Assembly (NCBI GenBank): GCA_004352715.1
Contig: SCFE01000046.1
Coordinates: 566,413 to 613,477 of the forward strand
DNA from: Hofstenia miamia
Lineage: Eukaryota; Xenacoelomorpha; Acoela
Length of the DNA stretch: 47,065 nt
Direction: 5' to 3'
Part shown: positions 1-10,964 of the stretch, one piece after another
Position numbering within the stretch: the first letter of the stretch is position 1
Layout of the letters: the number at the start of each line of letters is the position of its first letter
Program-made: the position numbers and the translations under genes
Notes under the pieces: generated by a model
The model's input: the letters and a program-made list of their open reading frames with translations, nothing else
What the model was told of the DNA's origin: nothing
The model's database searches: none

Positions 1-21
1 TATATATATATATATATATAT
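1..21. repeat. (TA)n microsatellite at window edge
   Basis: Uninterrupted alternating TA run that continues past the left edge of the window. Confidence 0.95.
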
Positions 22-1424
22 GCACGACTATATTGGATTTCTTGACGAAATGTAGAAATTTAAGCTAAAGATCATGTTGACAAACAAAGCATGTTGATAA
101 CGGTATCATCCATTTAACAATCATTACGAAATATTTCCTCTGGTTTGCTAGCTTGTATATGCAGTCAACCTTAAATAATTCAGATCAGATCATTCCGGGT
201 TGCTCAATCATGATGAATTTTAGAAATCCGGCATTTGTATATTTTAATGCTGAGATTTATTAGATTTTAAAGATCACTTTATTTCTCAATAAGCACTATA
301 TCGATAATTTCTCCTAAAATTAAGCACTTATCCATTTAATACACGAATTAATGACCCTTTTCCAACTCTGTAATTAATTCATGCTGACAAAATGCTGATA
401 AATTGGAATAAAAATGTTTAAATATTTCCTCACTTGGACATAATTTAGGTTGACTAAATTGAATAAGGCAATAGCAAATTTTTTTATAAATGTATTCAAT
501 GTATATTATTATGATAAACAATTTTCAAATAAAAATGTAAATATTTGATTATGGTTTATTGCTCTGCTTTAGAAATAAATGACTAATGACTTTTTATTGC
601 ACAAATGTACAAAGAAAACAAAACTTTGTATAAAACAATTGAATCTGTGTAACATTTGCTCTCAGAATTCGAAGTTTTACCTCCCATTGTTAAAAAAGCA
701 ATTTATTTTGTAATTTCCTCAATTATCTCTTTGATTAATACCATTAGAATTTAAATTGGGCATTAAAATTTTATTAGTGGAATTTAATCTTGCTTGTTTG
801 AAAATCTAACTACGACTCTTTCAATGGAAACAATTGAAGCCAATGACTGCGAATTATGCTGAAGGGCGTTATTAATACTTAAAGTAAATTTAATTAAAAC
901 CGCAAGTTTTAAGAGCTGGACATACTCAATTTAATTAAAATACAAGGATATTGATTGTATCAAGTGTTTGCATCCACCGCCCACCAATTTCCCCAGTTTA
1001 TATGTGTTAGTCCATTTTACACAAGCAAGAGAATGAGAGAGTCTTTCATTACCATTTAGTGTGTCAAGTATTCATCCAATAGACTTACGAAAACCAATAC
1101 TTCTGTTATTACAATTCCAATCATATGACAAGATAGGGAAAGATAAGCAGCAATAAGTTTTTCTACATCAGCATTTTCAATGGCTTTATGGTGTTAACGT
1201 AACAAGAATTAATAAACGGATATATCTTTGTTTAAATAGAAAAAGAATTAAAAGTTAGGCTCACCAATGTTTCTTCGTAGACCATGAAAAATAAAAAACC
1301 TAACTTGATTCAATAAAATACCAAATACTTGGCCAAATATGCTAACACCTACTTCTTAATCTGAATTTTAAATTAAAAACTTATTTTTTATCTTATTAAT
1401 TACATATTGTAGCTACTTTGCAAG

Positions 1425-1553
1425 TTGTATATATGTACATTTGCACACTTATAAAAAATGATATATATGGTGTACATTTATAAATTTTATAATATGAATA
1501 CGTATATTCATATATACATTGTACAAAGAAAGCCAATAAATAAAGCTGTTTGA
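1425..1553 (+). mobile_element. Probable LINE 3'-end fragment
   Basis: The segment ends with overlapping AATAAA signals (1535-1540 and 1539-1544), then AAAGCTGTTTGAA, then a long TA tract. The same layout (AATAAAGCT, TTGAAGAT, TATATA) closes the LINE at 18641-19793. It is therefore probably the 3' tail of a related 5'-truncated element. There is no coding sequence, so the assignment rests only on the shared tail. Confidence 0.35.
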
Positions 1554-1574
1554 ATATATATATATATATATATT

Positions 1575-1605
<31 letters not shown>

Positions 1606-1627
1606 CAGTATATTTATATATATATAC
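1554..1627. repeat. (TA)n microsatellite with interruptions
   Basis: A TA run of about 74 bp with a few TTTATA and CAG interruptions, directly after the LINE-like tail. Confidence 0.9.
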
Positions 1628-2568
1628 TATACGATCCTAAATGCTTTCATTTAATCGATTTAAAAGTCTAGTGTTGTCTCATGTTGTCACTGTACCCTTG
1701 ATCAACATTACTCAACGTATGATGAAGTTGCTAAGTATGCAAGCGATGAGGCTCAAGTAATGACTCACTTGGTTAAAATAAATGTCCAGCGAAGATGATT
1801 AAAAATTCTGTTCTTATATAAATAAATTTGCATTTCATCTGCTGGTAGTCAATATATTAATGGCGTCAAAATACTTTTTGAAATTTGGGATGAATAGAGT
1901 AAGCAATTATTGATTAGCGAGAGCATTATATACATAATTTATAGCTTAAGGCAGACGATGCTCTAAGCAATGCAGGACACTAATAACTAACAACACACAA
2001 TTCCAAGCCTAGTGAATTAATAACATGCCTAACTGCCTAATTACACATGCTAATGAACTTTAAATTGAGAAAAGTGCGCAAATTTGTTTAGTTTGAACTG
2101 TAATTTCTTAGAAACATATCGAATTTGAATCGATGCCAATGTCTAAAACCATTTGTCAAATAATTAATAAATATAAAAAAGTAATAGACATTACGATAGG
2201 AGAGTGCATAACATTTTTTATTGTATATTGTATTAGATTTTAAAACTGCAACTCAACATCTCTAAAAATTCTCTAAAAATTTTTTATCAAGAGTTTACTA
2301 AAATTATAACGGCTTCATAGAATTAGGTCATTTATCGAAAAAGAACCACAAATCCGTTGATATTAAAAAATTGCTTAGGCATGCTAACATGATTATGTTT
2401 AGCAAAATTTAAGGAAGTTTTTTAAGAATCTTTTACGTTATCTTATGTACAGAGAAATATAGTTTTGGATTTGAATTTCCATAGGTAAATCAATTTATAA
2501 ATCATTTCAAAATCCAAAAGTGCTCGAATAAGTCAAGTGGAATTAATGCAATGCTAGTAAAATCTAAC

Positions 2569-2733
2569 CCGACTTAATTGCTGTTTTAATTTGATTCCAA
2601 AACAGTTGATTTTAATAGACCTTGACATGCAGATTCTATCTAAATTTTCACATCCAATTTTGGAATAAGGTGAGACGTTCTTTATGGCGGCTTTTGTTAC
2701 TTGGAAGGAATCATATGCCAAGGCCATTTCCAA
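2569..2733 (-). CDS. iGluR ATD exon (sixth found; disulfide-cysteine exon)
   Basis: Minus-strand exon of 55 codons in an AMPA/kainate-type ionotropic glutamate receptor. It opens after an ATTATTTTAG acceptor (AG at 2735-2734) in phase 0, matching the preceding exon. It begins LEMALAYDSFQVTKAAIKN, the receptor motif usually read as TSALTYDAVQVxAEAF. The Cys in KIGCENLD matches the family GDCLANP cysteine, which pairs with the Cys opening the exon at 31430. The late GIKLKQQL matches family GIDIERAL, which is why I carry the exon to 2569. NVS is a possible N-glycosylation site. The chosen donor (CGG, then GTTAGA) is weak. An earlier donor at 2620-2619 (AAG, then GTCTAT) is possible, so the 3' boundary is less certain than the 5' one. 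Confidence 0.78.
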
Positions 2734-3784
2734 CTAAAATAATATCTGTTACGTTCTAATCTACATTCTTAATTGAACTAGCTTAAAAAATAAGTAGTTC
2801 ATTACATAAACAGCAACATCGGGCGCGGCTGTGCTTCTGGAATAGTGATTGTACAGTTCAGTTTACAGCTTCGAACTTGATCAAAAACTAATCAATTAAG
2901 CAATCAATTAACAAGTTATTGTACAGGTAGACTGAAATGTCACAAAAGTTTTAGTTTCTTTAGATTCTTTGTTAAAAGTGAAGTGCTCTAACATAATTAC
3001 AGCACAGCGCATGTAGGTGTCCACTCGATTAACAGCCGAGCCCTACAGCAACATTAAATGGCATCGATTAAGTGATATTAAATACAATACACTTCAAGAA
3101 AAACTCCACTAAATTAACATTATAATTTCACATAGTTAGTAGAAGGTGCACTGTACATGTAGCTTTCCAATCACAGGTCTATTTAAATATATTCATTTTT
3201 CAATAAACACAAGGCTACACGAATATGACATGAGCTAAAAGCGAAGAAATGCTTAAGCTAACTGGCATCATTCAAATTTGCCCATTCAGTGTGTGAAACC
3301 CTGCTAAAAGCTTTTTTGCTATTTCAAACGTAAATTATTTGGATGTAGACCTAAATTGGGCCAAAAATGTAAAAATGTATGAATGGCTTTATTGATCTTT
3401 TTTAAATTTTAGCTTAAATTTCAGAGTTTCTAGCAGTTATTTCATAAAATTCAAACTAATTTATGCAATTTGAAGATGCATAGTTGACATCAGACTGGAA
3501 TTTCATATGGCCATTTGGCAATAATTTGTCAAACATGTTGTATATTTCACATTTAATAAGCCCTTTGTAGTGCGACCACCCCTCCCCAGGGTGGAAAACG
3601 GGCAAACCTGACCGAAAATAAAAAAGACTGAGACGAGTTACGTGTCACCTTAGACGGGTCAGCTTGGGTCGCAGATCCTTTATATTTTTTAGAATCAAAG
3701 AACAACTTAAGAAGTCAAACATTTGAATATTTGAAATTCATAAGGATTTTATTTATTTTGTGTTCTTTGATGATAATTTCATTA

Positions 3785-3915
3785 GTCTATGTTTGATAGG
3801 GTTGGGCCACTTATCAGTTGCATACGGGTTGGATCGTGGCTCATTGAGCAGTTGTTTCTCACCCTGCCCTTCCTCCCTCCAATTTAGTAATGTAAAGATT
3901 GACACCATTACTGAA
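3785..3915 (+). mobile_element. Possible tRNA-derived SINE remnant
   Basis: A GC-richer island in AT-rich intron. The stretch GGGTTGGATCGTGGCTC (from about 3827) resembles a degenerate Pol III B box (GGTTCGANTCC). Upstream sequence around 3800-3815 could be a decayed A box, and a pyrimidine-rich stretch (CCCTGCCCTTCCTCCCTCC) follows. No flanking duplications or A tail were identified. An open frame spans this area on both strands but shows no recognisable protein. Confidence 0.28.
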
Positions 3916-4191
3916 GCTACTTGTGTTATTCTAATATCAGGAGTGGTCTTTGGATGCAATCACCCCTATTTTTATCACTTTAAGAAAATATCAGTTTTTA
4001 TATATTCAATTACTAAAATTTGCTGCCAACGTAAATCAACTTACAACAAATTGACAGAAACTTTCCAGAAACGCTCTTTACTTCATAATTACATGAGTGT
4101 GCACAAAACCAAATGTGCCCATATCAAATCCTTTCAATATTTCGTAACAGGTTGGATCAAATTGCAGACAAAGCAGTTTGTTAATTTAGAG

Positions 4192-4503
4192 CAGTGATGC
4201 CAAGATGAAATATGTCAGAGGGCCAGATTGTTCTCAAGTTTAACATCGGGGCCAAATTAGCGTATACTGTTGGCCTTGCGAGCCCAAATCCAAATTTTCT
4301 TTCCCATTTGAGATGTTTTCTGCTTGAAAAATCGCATTGTGTGCATGAAGACTTAAGGAAAAAACAAAAGTATCTTACATTTATTAATATTGTATCATAA
4401 TATTATTTATTTAAAAAACTTTCCAACCTCTGATGTTACTGGGCCGGATGTGATTTTCAGACGGGCCTGATCCAGCCCGCTGGCCGCTACCACGCCATCA
4501 CTG
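4192..4503. mobile_element. hAT-like MITE, about 312 bp
   Basis: The terminal inverted repeats read CAGTGATGCC at the left and, reversed, CAGTGATGGC at the right, the CAGNG start typical of hAT transposons. The interior is GC-richer than the flanks and has the GGGCCGGAT and GGGCCTGATCCAGCCCG segments common in hAT-derived elements. The flanking octamers ATTTAGAG and CTTTACGC agree at only 4 of 8 positions, so the target site duplication is decayed or the ends are slightly misplaced. It is non-coding. Confidence 0.6.
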
Positions 4504-4535
4504 CTTTACGCTAACGCAATTAGAAATATTGTTAA

Positions 4536-4763
4536 GTTAGCAAAAATTCATCTAGAACAGCGAAATAGCTTTTAGCAGCTTTGAGTAAATACGACTTATG
4601 TCTAAGGTGTAATATTCTAGTACTCCTTTTTGAAACCATTTATAATATTGTTAGCAAAAATTCATCTAGAACAGCGAAATAGCTTTTAGCAGCTTTGAGT
4701 AAATACGACTTATGTCTAAGGTGTAATATTCTAGTACTCCTTTTTGAAACCATTTATAATATT
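4536..4763. repeat. Exact 114-bp tandem duplication, two copies
   Basis: Positions 4536-4649 are repeated without a visible mismatch at 4650-4763. Both copies begin GTTAGCAAAAATTCATC and end ACCATTTATAATATT. There is no N between them, unlike the larger duplications in this window. Confidence 0.95.
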
Positions 4764-5405
4764 ATTGTAGCAGAGATAAACTAAGCACATGGGTCTTTCA
4801 TTTCCTAGAACACAACAATTGGAATTTAACCTTACTTAAAACTAATAATGAACAAATGTTTTTAATGACAACATTTGAACTTATTAATATATTTCAATTA
4901 TTTGGATAAAAATGCTACTTCCAAGTGAGAACCGCGTGTCCTTCTCATATCTGAAAAAAAATTTGTACCTTCTTATCTCAAAAACCCGGGCCAGTTAATG
5001 AAGCTCAAAAAGGGCTCTCAAATGTTGGAAGGAATTCTGAATTGCAAATTTTACGAAAATGATGTACAATTACCGAACTTGTTCAAAAAAAGGTGCTACA
5101 ATAATTATTTAACCCTAAACTGCGCAATGTCCCTCTAAATATACAAACGTTTTCAAACAAATTTCTCCAAGGATACTAAAAAATTTGGAAATTTTGAAAT
5201 ACTATGCCAATAAGTGTTTTCATGCCGGTCTACGTAAAGGTATGAGGAAAAGTAAGTAAGAAAATCGAATTTTGAATGACTTTGTTTGTTGCTAGTTATG
5301 AGCGTTTAAAAACTTTTCTCCAGTTGATTAGTGTTAAAAATGTATGTAAATTCTTTTTATTTAAAATTTTGGGACAAAAGCATTTCCATGCTCAAATACT
5401 ATTAC

Positions 5406-5597
5406 CTTAATTTCGTTTGGTGGAAGTCTATAAAATTGTGTTTTTGGATGTAGTTTCGTGTATTCTTTGTACTGCACGGACTGTAGCCATCTTTTCATGA
5501 ATGCTTGGACTAATGGAGCCTGCTCGTTTACTAGTTGCAAACAAGTTACACTGATTTTTCCTGTGATTTTGAATTTTAACTTCCTGCATGGTGTTCT
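5406..5597 (-). CDS. iGluR ATD exon (fifth found)
   Basis: Minus-strand exon of exactly 64 codons, phase 0 at both ends. It reads ...KFKITGKISVTCLQLVNEQ then APLVQAFMKRWLQSV. This matches the non-NMDA receptor segment FGGANITGFQIVNxENPxVQxFIxRW, in lobe 2 of the clamshell-shaped ATD. The donor is AAG then GTAATA. The acceptor chosen is CAGTTTAG, giving a 43-nt intron from the 54-nt exon. Without an intron the frame hits a stop (TAA) 13 codons after that exon. A slightly later AG at about 5582 would also keep phase, so the first few residues (RTPCRK) are the least certain part. The next exon opens with LEMALAYDSF, as the family order predicts. Confidence 0.83.
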
Positions 5598-5640
5598 CTA
5601 AACTGTTTTAATGGTCATTAATGAATACACAAAGTCTTAC
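5598..5640 (-). other. Very short intron, 43 nt
   Basis: Inferred intron on the minus strand: GTAAGA donor at 5640-5635, TTTAG acceptor at 5602-5598, and a possible branch point in the middle (TTCATTAATGACC). It keeps phase 0. Reading through it gives an in-frame stop. Confidence 0.65.
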
Positions 5641-5694
5641 AAAGTCAGCGATGATGTAGCGATAATCGGGGCTCAACATCTGCATTTTCAAAGC
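5641..5694 (-). CDS. iGluR ATD 54-nt micro-exon (fourth found)
   Basis: Eighteen codons read ALKMQMLSPDYRYIIADF, flanked by a strong acceptor (GTAATTTTAG) and a consensus donor (GTAAGA), phase 0 at both ends. This is the family helix-strand segment seen in kainate receptors as ALAMGMMTEYYHYIFTTL and in AMPA receptors as VxxGKHxxGYHYxxANLGF. From memory, vertebrate AMPA receptor genes carry this same segment in a 54-bp exon, so size and boundaries both appear conserved. The match to motif, splice sites and phase together make a chance reading unlikely despite the short length. Confidence 0.87.
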
Positions 5695-6448
5695 CTAAAA
5701 TTACAATTGATGATCAACTAGCATGAGCATAAATTAATGGTGGGTTCCATGACCCTGATTAAGGAAATTATAGCACAAATTAGTAGAGAATTCCTAGTTA
5801 AAATTGCTTAAAATTCCAATCAGGGATGTAGTTAAATATTCTCCGAATAAATTATATCAAGAAGCTGACCTATTTTAAAGTTCAGCAATTCCAATTATAT
5901 TAACATCTGAACTTAAATAATTAGCCTGTTAGTGTGCATAGTTGCAAAGATATATTACTTCAGCTAATATTATACTATAAGATATGTGTTTCTAATTTTT
6001 AACCCATTTTTCCGTAGAACCCAAATTTTTGACAAACGTCATTTTAAAACACCCACGGTTTTAGAGAATCTTCCCACTACCTACTTTAGTTATACGCAGT
6101 AACATTTGCTCCAGAAAATTTGCAACGATTTCAGAGATGACTGTTAAGGCCTCTACTCTAGAAAGAAATTTTGAAGCATTCGTTCCCAAGGCAGCAAAAG
6201 TATTTTAGCCCTTAGCATGTATTATATTCAAAGTACCTATTTTTCACACTCCAACGAATCTGTTTGGATATTATGTAGAAATAAAATGTAAGAGAATTTA
6301 AAATTTTTAAAATCTTGTGTATAATATGATTAGCAATAAGGCCATTATAACCATATTGTGGAATTTGTTTAACAAAATATAACTGCCTTAATAAAAGTTT
6401 TTATAATGTAAAAACATAAAATTTATGCAAACCTATACCGAAAAGCAT

Positions 6449-6485
<37 letters not shown>

Positions 6486-6847
6486 ATATATAAAATTGTT
6501 GCCTTTACTCTAAAATTAAAAGAGAAATATTAACATTAATTCACTCCTCATTGGTGTGCTACTACCCATGGAGTGCTTTCTGTTTTACTCTACCAAAAAT
6601 TCGAATCAGTTTGAGTCGCATATAAATGCTATGTGCAATTACAATAGTGTTTTCTATGCCACACCAGCTTGCCTCCCAAACTTCAAATAATGTTAATTCC
6701 CTACCGCTGTATAACAACATGTTACAAATATTCACATTCAAAGCTTTTCCTCAAATGACCTATCAAGACATAATGTGTTTACAATTATCAATCACCAGCT
6801 CAGGTTCACGAAAGAGCTTCAAATGTAGGGCAATAGCAAATACATAC
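5695..6847 (-). other. Receptor intron, about 1.15 kb
   Basis: Inferred intron between the exons at 7023-6848 and 5694-5641: donor GTATGT (6847-6842), acceptor TTTTAG. It contains a (TA)n tract at about 6453-6492. Nothing else recognised. Confidence 0.8.
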
Positions 6848-7023
6848 GTTTTGAAAAAATAGCTCAGTTAAGGGGTAAGATAGCATTAAGATGATATTTC
6901 TGATCGATCCGTTCTGAATTTCTTGCATCCGACGCTTCAGCGTTGTATTATCATTGATACGAAGTACTTCGTTTTTTATGACGTAGGGACCCATGTTTAC
7001 TAGCTCTGGAATTCGATTCATTG
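6848..7023 (-). CDS. iGluR ATD exon (third found)
   Basis: Minus-strand exon of 176 nt: 2 nt that complete a split Ala codon, then 58 codons, ending in phase 0. The acceptor is CTATCTATTTTAG and the donor GTATGT, both consensus. It includes NEVLRINDNTTLKRRMQEI and GSIRNIILMLSYPLTELFFQ. These match the family pattern of a variable strand, a helix (LLKEMKR) and a beta strand (FHVIFDC), then a helix leading into the 54-nt exon. NTT and NGS are possible N-glycosylation sites, consistent with an extracellular domain. The preceding exon ends with one nucleotide, so the phase fits exactly across a 24-kb intron. Confidence 0.87.
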
Positions 7024-7156
7024 CTAAAATAGATAGACGGTAAGCATTATTCAAGTAATTTCAAAATTTCCTGGCATAATAAATACTGGATTTAGCTAAA
7101 ATGTTCATTCGTTTTTTGAATTTCATCTTTTGGATATAACTAGGCTAATATCATTA

Positions 7157-7533
7157 CAGGCCCGTAGCCAGCATTATCATCTAAGGGGGAAGGGTTGATA
7201 GGAACCTAGATTTTCATTTTAATTTAAACTAAAATTTTATTAAGAGTATACACTAAATAAAATTTATGTTGCATGCGTGGGCGTACATAGGACTTTCTGA
7301 CAGGGAGGACATCTAATGGTGATCAAGAGAGTGCTAATTTCTTTGAATAGATAGAAAAAATTGAACTTAGACATGCATTTCACTACAGTATTGAGAACAA
7401 ATTTACAACAATTGAATTAGCAAATTTTATTTTTAAATGCTGATTTTGCATTGAGTTTTATTGTCCAGGGGGAGTTTCCTGACCCTCCAGTTGGGGGATG
7501 TTCGTCTCCTTAACCCCCGTGGTTACGGGCCTG
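7157..7533. mobile_element. hAT-like MITE, about 377 bp
   Basis: The left end reads CAGGCCCGTAGCCA. The right end, reversed, reads CAGGCCCGTAACCA, 13 of 14 identical. Flanking octamers TATCATTA (7149-7156) and CATAATTA (7534-7541) agree at 6 of 8 positions, fitting the 8-bp duplication of hAT transposons. The interior has the G-run then C-run layout (GGGGGAAGGG near the left, TTAACCCCCGTGG near the right) common in elements with these ends. No transposase frame is present, so it is non-autonomous. Confidence 0.75.
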
Positions 7534-10272
7534 CATAATTATGTGTTCCTGTTTTGAAATTTACCTAGTATGAATAGTTATTGAATGGCTCCAGATGCAA
7601 AAGTGAAATTTTTCTGTGGCAATAATGAAAAATATGTTTTTTAAATTTAATATATACATTATGGAAAAAGATTCAAACATTTTTAGACTAAAGACATTCT
7701 ATTAATACCGGTACTATATATTATATATATACTGTATATAGATTTTGAAAATTTCACAGAAATTTTTGTATACATAATGTAAATTTAAATGAATTGAACT
7801 TCATAAATGGAATAAAAGTCACACAAAAATTTTAAGGGTTGGCTAATGAAAAATTTCAAAGAGCAATTGAAGAAACTGTTTACAATAAAAACGGCTTTCA
7901 CTTAGCAAAGAACAACATTCGATTTCCTGCATGCACGGTAATTATTTGAGTTAAGCAAGCGGAATTTTGACTAAGTGTTATTTTATAAAAAATATCTTGC
8001 TTCAACAATGAAATGAAGGAAATTTAAAATTGGATGGTTGTTTAAATGCCAGCAAACATGTGTTGAGTTAAACCTTCAAATGATGTGAACTGCAGCAGAT
8101 GTTATCATTTAAATTCAACAACCAAAACTCAAAGAAATAAACAATTACAAAGCAAGATATCAAAGAAAAGAAATTTAATACATTTAAAAGTTAAACTTTG
8201 TGATAAGGAATAATGAATCGACGTTTTTCACCCACACGTAGACTTTCAAGAGTTAACCCCTTCGTAATTAAGTCCCCACATACACACACGTAAAAGTTAA
8301 CAGAAAGGTAAAAAAATGACTTAAAATATTAATTTAAGCGATCTTTCAGAAAACTTTGAAGGGTATGCACGTCAAGTTTAATAGATTATTTGAATTTTTC
8401 AATTACATGAAAATTGTCTCTAAATTTATTGTCAAAGATTAATATTCATTCAGTCTTGTAAAACGTAAAAATACAAATATCCAAAAGTATGAAAAATATT
8501 CCTTCAGGATTGTATTGTTCCGAAAAATAGTTGGAATTAATAATACTTAGAGGATAAAGATTATATGAATTTAAATTAAAATATTAAAGAGATAGTTATT
8601 GTTTGGAAGAATTGGGGAATGATTTATTTATTAAAAATTTATGATTTTTCAACAACTAATCGAAAACTAAAATTTTAATTTTAAGCTGAATGAGATTTCG
8701 GCATATTTCTAGGTATTCAATATTTCACGGAAATATTAAAACTTAATATTTCTTGGATTAAAAAATATATTATAAGATTGCAACTCTTAATAATTTTGAA
8801 TTGCGAATGTGCAAAAATATTGCAAAATGCTGATTAAGAAAAGATCTGGCTAAACATCCCAGCAATATTGTTTCCAAACACAAAATTTTTTCTTTAAAAC
8901 TAACTTACGAGCAGCAATTACAAAAATACTGGTAAGCAGTAATAACTGAAATAATGAAAACAGAAAACGAAGGTTTGCCGTAGTAGAAACTAGAACCGGT
9001 ATACAGCAGTCACTCGTACTCCAATATTTGATGAAATAACATGAAAAATTTAGGAAACATACATTTAACACAAAATTTGAAAAATTTAAATCAAAATGTG
9101 AGATTTTTATAAAATTAAATAATTTGAAAAAACTGAGTGTAAAGCGCGAATACTTGGAAATTACTATAAATTGAAATTAGTATTGAATTACATAGTATTC
9201 TGAGATATGATTTACAAAATTACTGTCGATTTCGTTTATGCGATAAGTTGGCAACTCTAAGGAAACAATTGACAGATGCCTAAATGCGGCGATGGTAATT
9301 AACTAGGGATTTGACATCGAAAGTGTGACGCCAATGTTAATATAACTTCAACAGTATAAATAATTGTTAAAGTTCTGCCTTTTTATTACACAAATACGAT
9401 AGTAGAAAAAGTCTATTTTAAAAAATTGTGCAGATGAGAAAGCAATCGAACCATTCGTTATTCAAGGGTTTGTGATTCCATATTCAAATACAAACGAAAT
9501 GTAAAAAACATAAGATAAATAAATTATAACTTTTAATACGGTTACTAATTTCTAACGAAAAAGTTTATGCTGACCTAAGTTACTCATCCCTTCAGAAGTG
9601 ATAAGGGTCTATTACTTAGCATTCATTAAAAGCATTACCTAAATATTTATGTACAAAACTGTAGACATTCATTAAGAATAAGTGAAATCAATAGAACAAT
9701 CATATACTCAAAATACCAGTTATACAAGGCAGTTACTGCGTGTGCGTTTATAATTTATAATATAATAACATATTTAATATTCGTAGTATTACTTCCTTGT
9801 TCCTCTTAAAGTGGTAACCCACGTAGCCAACCACTGGTGGACTACCAGTGGCAGAAGCGGTGGTGGCCGCCCGTACGCCAGTGGCAAAAATATTATTTAT
9901 CAGAGCAATGTCTCAAATGTAGCAACAGCAAACTTTTATACAGATAGAGTTTAAACTAACCTAAACCCAACAAAGGGTTGAAGGAAATGCTAGCAAGCTC
10001 ACCATTTACATTGAATTTAAATTGACAATGGAAAATATAATGAATTTTTTTATTATAAGCAATAACAACAAGCATAGAAAAATGCCCAATTTAGATTTAA
10101 TTTTCAATTTCCGAAGGAATTGCAATTTTTAAACCTTATTTTTTTCCAATAATTAAAAATGTTTAAAGCTTTATTCGTTTTATGCAGATCTGGAAAATCC
10201 AAATGTCTTACATATTTGAGTAATTTTAAAGTACTTGTAATTATTAAGATCAATGAATAAATGTATAACTAA

Positions 10273-10299
10273 ATATATATATATATATATATATATATA
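10273..10299. repeat. (TA)n microsatellite
   Basis: Uninterrupted AT alternation of about 27 bp, 490 bp before the copia element. Confidence 0.95.
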
Positions 10300-10786
10300 C
10301 TAATACGTCCCGATTCATACAGGGGTTTTTGCAAAAATCTCTCCATAGAGGGACCGGGGCCGATTTTCTCATAGTACAGAGAAGGACTTTCTGCGATTAC
10401 TCGCTAAAAAAATTTTCGATCCTTAAAATATTTTGCATGAAGGTAGGGACTACTAAAAGACTATTTCCTACAAAAATTCAGGAATTTATGTGGAAAAATC
10501 AGATTATATGGTTATGTGGAAAAAATACATGAAGGGAGGTATTTATATATATACATAAAAGAAATTTGTTTAAAAACAGCATATCATATATCAAATTTGT
10601 TACCCTTAACACAGAGTAGAAACCTTCCAAAATGATCACAAATCGGAATGTATTGAAAGATTTTCTTAGAAGGGAGTAAATAATTTAACTAGACAAACGA
10701 TCACTCTGTGTACTAATTTTTATCGGTCCTTGGTAAGTATATCGATTAATATTGGTAGGTTTTAATGATCGCTTTTTGGACCACTG

Positions 10787-10935
10787 TGTTAAATATTAAA
10801 GAACCTGCTATCGACGTAAAACATACGGAGACACTGTGACAAGTAAACAAGTGTATGTCATGTCGGTGTAGAGCTGTGTGCTAAATATACGTACAATAAA
10901 TTATTCTACTTTGTGTTTATATATGACCATTTTCA
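10787..10935 (+). repeat. Copia 5' LTR
   Basis: A 149-bp LTR starting TGTTAAATAT and ending ATGACCATTTTCA. It carries an AATAAA polyadenylation signal at 10895-10900. A TATA-like CTAAATATA just upstream (about 10881) is a plausible promoter core. Its last 62 bases are identical to the 3' LTR. Confidence 0.93.
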
Positions 10936-10944
10936 GGTAGCAGA
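10936..10944 (+). promoter_or_regulatory. Candidate primer binding site (initiator tRNA-Met type)
   Basis: GGTAGCAGA directly follows the 5' LTR. It is complementary to the 3' end of metazoan initiator tRNA-Met (...TCTGCTACC), lacking only the position opposite the terminal A. tRNA-Met priming is usual in Ty1/copia elements. Confidence 0.6.
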
Positions 10945-10964
10945 CAGTGCTTTGATAGCATAGG

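Larger units (their letters stand above)
1..2568. other. AT-rich non-coding stretch, probably intron of the receptor gene
   Basis: This lies 3' of the last recognised receptor exon on the minus strand. The next expected coding segment is the end of the ATD followed by ligand-binding lobe S1, and I could not find it here with matching phase. The stretch holds a probable LINE 3' tail, (TA)n tracts and otherwise AT-rich sequence. Short open stretches on the minus strand near 2134-2080 and 1190-1090 were considered and not accepted. Confidence 0.5.
2734..5405 (-). other. Receptor intron, about 2.7 kb, with repeats
   Basis: Inferred intron between the exons at 5597-5406 and 2733-2569. Its donor is AAG then GTAATA (GT at 5405-5404) and its acceptor ends TTTTAG at 2734. 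It holds a SINE-like island, a hAT-like MITE and a 114-bp tandem duplication. Inverted TGCGACC/GGTCGCA heptamers bound a GC-richer island at about 3571-3674 that I cannot classify. Nothing else recognised. Confidence 0.75.

Noticed and set aside
1090-1195. Minus-strand hydrophobic stretch (VEKLIAAYLSLSCHMIGIVI) before a GTAAGT donor, resembling receptor segment M4
   Set aside because: The ligand-binding and M1-M3 coding regions would have to fit between it and 2569, and no such exons are visible. It also lacks a convincing acceptor.
2080-2135. Minus-strand stretch HRFKFDMFLRNYSSN resembling the end of the receptor ATD (KFDxxGxRxNY)
   Set aside because: It meets a stop right after the motif, has no good donor, and its phase fits only if the preceding exon stops early at 2621, which would discard a well-matching GIKLKQQL segment.
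3753-4197. Overlapping open frames on both strands (145 codons plus, 68 codons minus)
   Set aside because: No recognisable domain, low-complexity hydrophobic composition, and position inside a receptor intron over a SINE-like island. Treated as chance.
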